Part shown: in pieces, positions 6,328 through 10,448 of the stretch
Layout: each line of letters opens with the position of its first letter
How positions within the stretch are numbered: the first letter of the stretch is position 1
Origin: an uncultured Acidobacteriota bacterium
GTDB taxonomy: Bacteria > Acidobacteriota > Thermoanaerobaculia > UBA5066
NCBI GenBank assembly: GCA_937902605.1
Contig: CALFNC010000446.1
Location: 1 to 10,448, forward strand
DNA: 10,448 bases
Direction: 5' to 3'
Notes under the pieces: generated by a model
What the model was told of the DNA's origin: nothing
Seen by the model: the letters and a program-made list of their open reading frames with translations, nothing else
Database searches by the model: none
Translations under genes and position numbers: made by a program

Positions 6328-8972
6328 TCCGCAGTCCTCCCAAGGTCTATACGACCCCGGCGGAGGGAGGTTTCCCCGCCGTCCACCCGCATCAGGACGA
6401 ACGTCTGGTCGTCGTACTGCTCGGCCCCGTAGGTGAACTGCCGGATGTCCTCCAGCAGCTCGTCGGCCAGCTCGGGGAGCGGTTTCGAAGCGTGCCGGAC
6501 GAGGGATGCCTTCAGCCGCTCGTCCCCGTACGGGACCTGGTTCGCCGACATCGCCTCGTTGAGGCCGTCGGTATAGAAGAGGAGGAGGTCGCCCCTTCGG
6601 AGGAAGAACGTCCGGGCGTCGTAGACCGTGTCGCGGAGGGCTCCCAGGGGAAGGCGGACGTCGGGCGACGGGATCTCCACCACCGCACCTTCCCCCCGGA
6701 CGAGGAGAGGGGCGGGCTGCCCCCCCACGGTGTAGTGGAGCGTCAGCGCCTCAGGGTCGATCACGAAGTACGAGAGGGCCACGAACATCCGCCGCTTGAT
6801 GGCGTAGATCCGCCGGTTCGACTCCCGGAAGACCACCGCCGGGTCGGGGTTGGTCATCGCCCGCGCATAGACGATCTCCTTGGCCGCGACCATCAGGAGC
6901 GAGGCCGGGATCGACTTCCCGGAGACGTCCCCCACGACGAGGCCGAGCCTCCCGTCGCCGGCGAACGGGAGGAAGTCGTAGAAATCCCCGCCCACAACCT
7001 TCGCTGGGCGGCTGACGCCGAAGAAGTCGAAGCCCGGCAGCTTCGGAAGCTCGCGCGGGAAGAGCGAAACCTGGATGTCCCGGGCGATCTCGAGATCGCG
7101 TTCCACCTCCGCCCGCCGCGTCAGCTCCTCGTGCAGCGCCACCGCCTCGAGGCCGAGAGCCCCCTGGTTGGCGATCGTCGTCAGGTGGTCCAGGTCCTCG
7201 GGGCCGAAGTCCTCCTCCGACCGTTTGGCTCCTACCGCCAAGAGGCCTAGCAGGCGGCCTCGCGTGACGACGGGAACGAGGACGCGCACCCCCTGCTTAT
7301 GGGCCGCCTCCCAAAAGCGCCGCGACGCCTCGTCGAGGCGGACCGGAGCGAGCTCGGTCATCCGGACGGGGTCCCCCCGCTCGACGAGAAGGCTGCCGAG
7401 CCGGCTCCCGAGCGGGAGGACGAGCGCGCTGCCGTCCCCGGCAGCGGGCGCCGCCAGCGCGCCGTCCTCCGGACGCGGCGTCAGGAGAACCAGCCGCTCC
7501 AGCCTCAGAAGCTCGGCCGTTCGCCCGGTCAGCAGCTCGTGGAGCTTCCCGCGCTCGAGCTGCGAGACGACCGACCGGCTCATCTCGACGAGTGCCCGCT
7601 GGAAATCGGCCCGGTCCCGGAAGAACCGCCGGTCCACGAACTCCTGGATCCGGCGCCGGAGAGGGTCGACGACGAGGACGATCATGAGGGCGAACGAGAA
7701 CGCGAAGAGCGGCGACGAAAAGAGAACGTACGACGAAGCGAGCCGGCTCCCGGTCACGATCGCCAGGGCGTAGAAGCCGGTCACGGCGGCCGTGACGAGG
7801 GCGTAGACGATCGACTTCTTGATGATGACCTGGACGTCGAACAGCCGGAACCGGACGATCGAATACGCGAAGCTGAGCGGCACGAGCGCCATCGGGACGA
7901 CGCCCCAGGCGAGGAGCCGGTCGCTCTTGAAGAAGGCCGGGAACCAGAAGACGACGAGCACGAACGGCACCGTGCCCGAGAGAGTCCCGACGAGGAGGAC
8001 CAGGATTTGCTGGCGCTGTCGCCTCTCCGGAGCCGTCCACCAAGAGTGGAAAAGAGCGAGAAGTCCCAGTACCAGGTAGTCGGCCAGAAGGATCCAGCTG
8101 AGCAGCGGGGCGCCATAGACGAGGCGTTCCGGGCGGCCGGATCCGGCATACGCGGCCATTTTCACAACGTAGGTCGCCGGCGGCAGCGTGTAGAGGAGGA
8201 CGAGAAAGAGCGACGAGCCGTTCAGAAAGCGCTGCAGCGCGGCCAGGAAGGACCGGGTCCTCCCGGTCGCACCCTCGGCGAACCGGAGGTCCTTCCGGGA
8301 CGGGAAGAGGAGGAAAAAGTGGAGGAATACGGCCGGGAGGAGAAAGAGGGCGAAGGTCCCCGCCAGCTGGACGAAATAGTCGATCCAGTAGTAGCTCAGC
8401 GGCCGGAGCCGACAGACGAAGAAAAGGAGGAAAAGCGTGCAGAGGAGGAAGAAGACCGCGGCCGCAGGGTCCGACGGGCGCCTGGAATAGACGAACCATC
8501 CGAGCGTGACGAAGAGCGTGCCGAGGAAGGCGAAGTAGAAATAGGAGAGCGACGCCGCCCGGTACGCCGAGAGGACGACCGTGACCTCGAACACCTGCTC
8601 TCCGCGCTGGACGAGGTAGCGGACCGACTCCCCCACACCGTGCCGTCTCAGCTCCGGCGGGGCATCGGCGGGACGGGCGAGCATCCGGTGGCCGATCCCG
8701 AGGATGACGTCCCCGGGTCGGATTCCCGCTTTCTCCGCCCCGCCGCCCGGGACGAGGTCCTGGATCAGGATCCCGGGGGCGGCGTACGGGTCCGGGACGA
8801 CGCCGTCCCACGGCCGCGCGACGAACATGTCGACCACCGACATCAGCGCGATGAGACAACCCGCAATCGCGAGCGAGAAGACCGCCCGGCGCCGCGGCGC
8901 GCGGGAGGCCCCGCTGGGGCGGTCGGAGGCGGCGGCGGTCGGGGGCGCTGACACCTGCATGACGTTCTGCAT
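6324..8972 (-). CDS. Polytopic PDZ-GAF-PP2C sensor phosphatase (SpoIIE/RsbU type)
   Basis: This 882-residue protein probably dephosphorylates a STAS protein in response to an envelope signal. A basic N terminus (RAPRRR) leads to membrane helix 1 (30-50) and a PDZ domain (about 55-135, GILIQDLVPGGGAEKAGIRP at 67-86). About nine further helices follow, near 143-163, 170-188, 197-222, 253-272, 289-309, 322-345, 353-372, 388-408 and 415-435. Ten helices put the PDZ domain in the periplasm and the rest in the cytoplasm. A GAF domain (about 455-610) and a linker helix lead to the PP2C domain (645-862) with GGDFYD (661-666), GDVSGKS (681-687), TDGLNEA (801-807) and YDDQT (853-857), so it should be active. 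The SIVRFRLFDVQVIIKKSIVY segment (371-390) resembles the region before GAF domains in ComP-like sensor kinases. The ATG at 8970-8972 is used; Met5 is an alternative, and neither has a good ribosome-binding site. Confidence 0.92.
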   Translation of the reverse strand: MQNVMQVSAPPTAAASDRPSGASRAPRRRAVFSLAIAGCLIALMSVVDMFVARPWDGVVPDPYAAPGILIQDLVPGGGAEKAGIRPGDVILGIGHRMLARPADAPPELRRHGVGESVRYLVQRGEQVFEVTVVLSAYRAASLSYFYFAFLGTLFVTLGWFVYSRRPSDPAAAVFFLLCTLFLLFFVCRLRPLSYYWIDYFVQLAGTFALFLLPAVFLHFFLLFPSRKDLRFAEGATGRTRSFLAALQRFLNGSSLFLVLLYTLPPATYVVKMAAYAGSGRPERLVYGAPLLSWILLADYLVLGLLALFHSWWTAPERRQRQQILVLLVGTLSGTVPFVLVVFWFPAFFKSDRLLAWGVVPMALVPLSFAYSIVRFRLFDVQVIIKKSIVYALVTAAVTGFYALAIVTGSRLASSYVLFSSPLFAFSFALMIVLVVDPLRRRIQEFVDRRFFRDRADFQRALVEMSRSVVSQLERGKLHELLTGRTAELLRLERLVLLTPRPEDGALAAPAAGDGSALVLPLGSRLGSLLVERGDPVRMTELAPVRLDEASRRFWEAAHKQGVRVLVPVVTRGRLLGLLAVGAKRSEEDFGPEDLDHLTTIANQGALGLEAVALHEELTRRAEVERDLEIARDIQVSLFPRELPKLPGFDFFGVSRPAKVVGGDFYDFLPFAGDGRLGLVVGDVSGKSIPASLLMVAAKEIVYARAMTNPDPAVVFRESNRRIYAIKRRMFVALSYFVIDPEALTLHYTVGGQPAPLLVRGEGAVVEIPSPDVRLPLGALRDTVYDARTFFLRRGDLLLFYTDGLNEAMSANQVPYGDERLKASLVRHASKPLPELADELLEDIRQFTYGAEQYDDQTFVLMRVDGGETSLRRGRIDLGRTAE

Positions 8973-8986
8973 TCGGCGTTCGGGTC

Positions 8987-9015
8987 AGTATACGGACGGC
9001 TCGACGGGGGGTTCC
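8987..9015 (-). promoter_or_regulatory. Tentative promoter of the PDZ-phosphatase block
   Basis: The divergent gap to tmk is only 45 bases. On the minus strand it holds TATACT (8992-8987, 5 of 6 to TATAAT), with GGAACC (9015-9010) 17 bases upstream. GGAAC is the usual -35 core of ECF sigma factors. Transcription from it would begin only about 8 bases before the ATG, matching the absence of a ribosome-binding site, but the evidence is two short motifs only. Confidence 0.22.
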
Positions 9016-9017
9016 CC

Positions 9018-9704
9018 ATGCGAGAATCGGCCGGCGTGAGAGTCCGCAAGACCAAGCGATCGAAGGGCCTGTTCATCACGTTCGAAGGAATCGAGGGCTC
9101 GGGCAAGACCACGCAGCTCGACCAGGCCGCAGAGCTTCTGCGGCGCCAGGGCCTTCCGGTCGTCACGACCCGGGAACCCGGAGGAACCGCCCTCGGCCTC
9201 CAGCTCCGCAAACTGCTTCTCGATCTCCCGGAACCGATGGACCCCGGCACGGAGCTCCTCCTGATGTTCGCCGACCGGCGGCAGCACCTGCGGGAAGGGA
9301 TCCTCCCCGCCCTCGAGGCGGGACGGATCGTGATGTGTGACCGGTATACCGACGCCTCGCGGGCTTACCAAGGGGCTGGCCGCAACCTCGGGGAAGGGCT
9401 CGTCGACCTCTTGCAGGAGAGCTTCTGCCCCCTCGAGCCCGACCGCACATACCTCCTCGACTGCCCGGTCAGCATCGCGCTCGCCCGAATCGCCGCGCGC
9501 CCCGGGGGCGACCGGGACCGGATCGAGCGGGAAGGGGTCGCATTCCACGAACGGGTACGGGCCGCATACCGAAAACGCGCCCGCAAGGAGCCGGAGCGGT
9601 TCGTCGTCCTGGATGCCTCGGCCTCCCCGGACGAGGTTTGCCGCGAGCTGATGGACGACCTCGAGCCCTTCCTGGAGCCCTTCCGGACACGGGCCACGCG
9701 GTGA
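9018..9704 (+). CDS. tmk: Thymidylate kinase (dTMP kinase)
   Basis: This enzyme phosphorylates dTMP to dTDP with ATP, an essential step of DNA precursor synthesis. It has 228 residues, slightly longer than the usual 205-215 because of a basic N-terminal extension (RVRKTKRSK). The core is complete: P loop GIEGSGKTT (24-32), TREPGGT (51-57), MFADRRQH (83-90), the substrate-binding DRYTDASRAYQGAGR (108-122), and the lid region RPGGDRDRIEREGVAFHERV (161-180). The arginine of the P loop found in some Tmk types is absent, and the lid carries the basic residues instead, as in the E. coli type. The ATG at 9018 is used; an in-frame GTG at 9036 would remove six residues and cannot be excluded. It is divergent from the signalling block and overlaps holB by GTGA. 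Confidence 0.96.
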   Translation: MRESAGVRVRKTKRSKGLFITFEGIEGSGKTTQLDQAAELLRRQGLPVVTTREPGGTALGLQLRKLLLDLPEPMDPGTELLLMFADRRQHLREGILPALEAGRIVMCDRYTDASRAYQGAGRNLGEGLVDLLQESFCPLEPDRTYLLDCPVSIALARIAARPGGDRDRIEREGVAFHERVRAAYRKRARKEPERFVVLDASASPDEVCRELMDDLEPFLEPFRTRATR

Positions 9705-10448
9705 CCTCGGCCCCCCTTCTCCTGGCGGGCGCCGTCAGCCGGCAGCTGGAACGGGAGGCATACGCCGAGGCTTCGCGGCTCCTGTGCCGCTCTGCCCCGC
9801 ACACACCCGAGGACGCCAAGGCGTGCCATGACTGCCGCCGGGTGGGCGAGAAGGAGCACCCAGACCTCCTGGTGGCGGCCCCGGAGAGCCACCGCCATGT
9901 TCACGCGCCCGCGTTCGAGGGGCAGTCGGGCGGCAAGGAGACCACCATCCCCACTGCCCTGATCCGGGCCATTGTCGCCGAGGCGGCGCGGCGTCCGTAC
10001 GAAGGGTCGTGCCGCGTAATCCTCCTCTTGGACGTCGACCGGACGGACGGGGCCGCGTTCTCCGCTCTGCTCAAGGTCCTCGAGGAGCCGCCCCCGGCGA
10101 CGCGTTTCATCCTCACGGCGACCCGCCCGCGGCTCCTCCCTGAGACAATCCTCTCGCGCGTGGTCGTTCGGACGCTGCGCGAGATGCCCAGGCGGGAGAC
10201 CGCCGAAGCTCTAGAGCGCCTCGGCATGCCCGCCGAGGAGGCGGCAGTGCGAGCGGCGTTCGTCCCTGGCGACCCAGAGACGGCGGCAGCCCTCGACCTG
10301 GACTCAGCCCGGAAAGAACGCGACGAGCTCCTCGATGCCGTCTCGGGCCTCCTCCTGGACGGCTCGCCCGCGTGGGGGGTGATCCTGGCGTCGCGCCTGC
10401 CCGCGGAGGACGCGGCGGCGACGGCCGCGCGCCTGGGGCTGCTGGCCC
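9701..10448 (+). CDS. holB: DNA polymerase III delta-prime subunit, 3' end outside window
   Basis: Delta-prime is the non-hydrolysing arm of the clamp loader that places the beta clamp on DNA. The visible 249 residues include EHPDLLVAAPE (52-62), the IRAIVAEAARRPYEGSCRVI stretch, a DVDRTDGAAFSALLKVLEEP segment equivalent to the family's DA-MN-xAANALLKTLEEPP, and RFILTATRPRLLPETILSRV. Several features are degenerate. The P-loop position reads AGAVSRQLER with no GKT. Only three of four zinc-site cysteines remain (Cys29, Cys42, Cys45, with Val48 for the fourth), and the SRC motif is SRV. The N-terminal 20-30 residues before the P-loop position are missing with the GTG start at 9701. That start is chosen because GTGA overlaps the tmk stop. 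The tmk-holB order is a common housekeeping pairing. Confidence 0.88.
   Translation, partial: MTSAPLLLAGAVSRQLEREAYAEASRLLCRSAPHTPEDAKACHDCRRVGEKEHPDLLVAAPESHRHVHAPAFEGQSGGKETTIPTALIRAIVAEAARRPYEGSCRVILLLDVDRTDGAAFSALLKVLEEPPPATRFILTATRPRLLPETILSRVVVRTLREMPRRETAEALERLGMPAEEAAVRAAFVPGDPETAAALDLDSARKERDELLDAVSGLLLDGSPAWGVILASRLPAEDAAATAARLGLLA

Noticed and set aside
7299..8951. A 550-codon plus-strand open frame opposite the PDZ phosphatase gene
   Set aside because: Its product is almost entirely charged low-complexity sequence, typical of antisense to hydrophobic membrane coding, and the minus strand encodes clear helices and PDZ, GAF and PP2C domains.
1..10448. tRNA, rRNA, CRISPR, insertion sequence or prophage
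   Set aside because: No structural RNA pattern, regular spaced repeats, transposase, integrase or terminal inverted repeats were seen on either strand.

Overview
The window looks like the chromosome of a GC-rich Gram-negative bacterium. Its strongly G/C-ending codons, the lipoprotein-type isoaspartyl methyltransferase, the membrane-anchored TPR protein and the multi-domain GAF/PP2C phosphatases resemble what is seen in Acidobacteriota and similar soil or sediment phyla. That assignment is an inference from gene style; there is no rRNA gene in the window. I see no mobile element, CRISPR array, tRNA or phage gene.

Layout. Positions 1-8972 are all coded on the minus strand, in two blocks. The upstream block (8972 down to 3413) is three genes joined by two 4-base ATGA overlaps: a polytopic membrane protein with a PDZ domain, GAF domain and SpoIIE/RsbU-type PP2C phosphatase; a membrane-anchored TPR protein; and a GAF/AAA+/Fis regulator of the sigma-54 activator family whose GAFTGA loop is degenerate. 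A 234-base A/T-rich spacer (3179-3412) follows, with a perfect 15-base palindrome. The downstream block (3178 down to below 1) begins with an unrecognised 60-residue membrane protein behind an excellent ribosome-binding site. It continues with an RsbW-like anti-sigma kinase, an RsbV-like STAS protein, a soluble GAF/PP2C phosphatase and a lipoprotein-like protein-L-isoaspartate O-methyltransferase that runs off the left edge. Positions 9018-10448 are on the plus strand and hold housekeeping genes: thymidylate kinase (tmk) and the start of the DNA polymerase III delta-prime gene (holB), overlapping by GTGA.

How it may work together. The core is a partner-switching circuit: the RsbW-like kinase phosphorylates Ser60 of the STAS protein, and PP2C phosphatases reverse this. 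Unusually, two phosphatases sit at one locus, one soluble and one with a periplasmic PDZ sensor. No sigma factor gene is visible next to the kinase, so the target is unknown. A plausible but unproven model is that envelope stress sensed by the PDZ phosphatase, and a cytoplasmic signal sensed by the soluble one, meet on the same STAS switch. In that model the GAF/Fis regulator controls the second block through the palindromic spacer. The exported-looking repair methyltransferase at the end would fit an envelope or protein-damage response.
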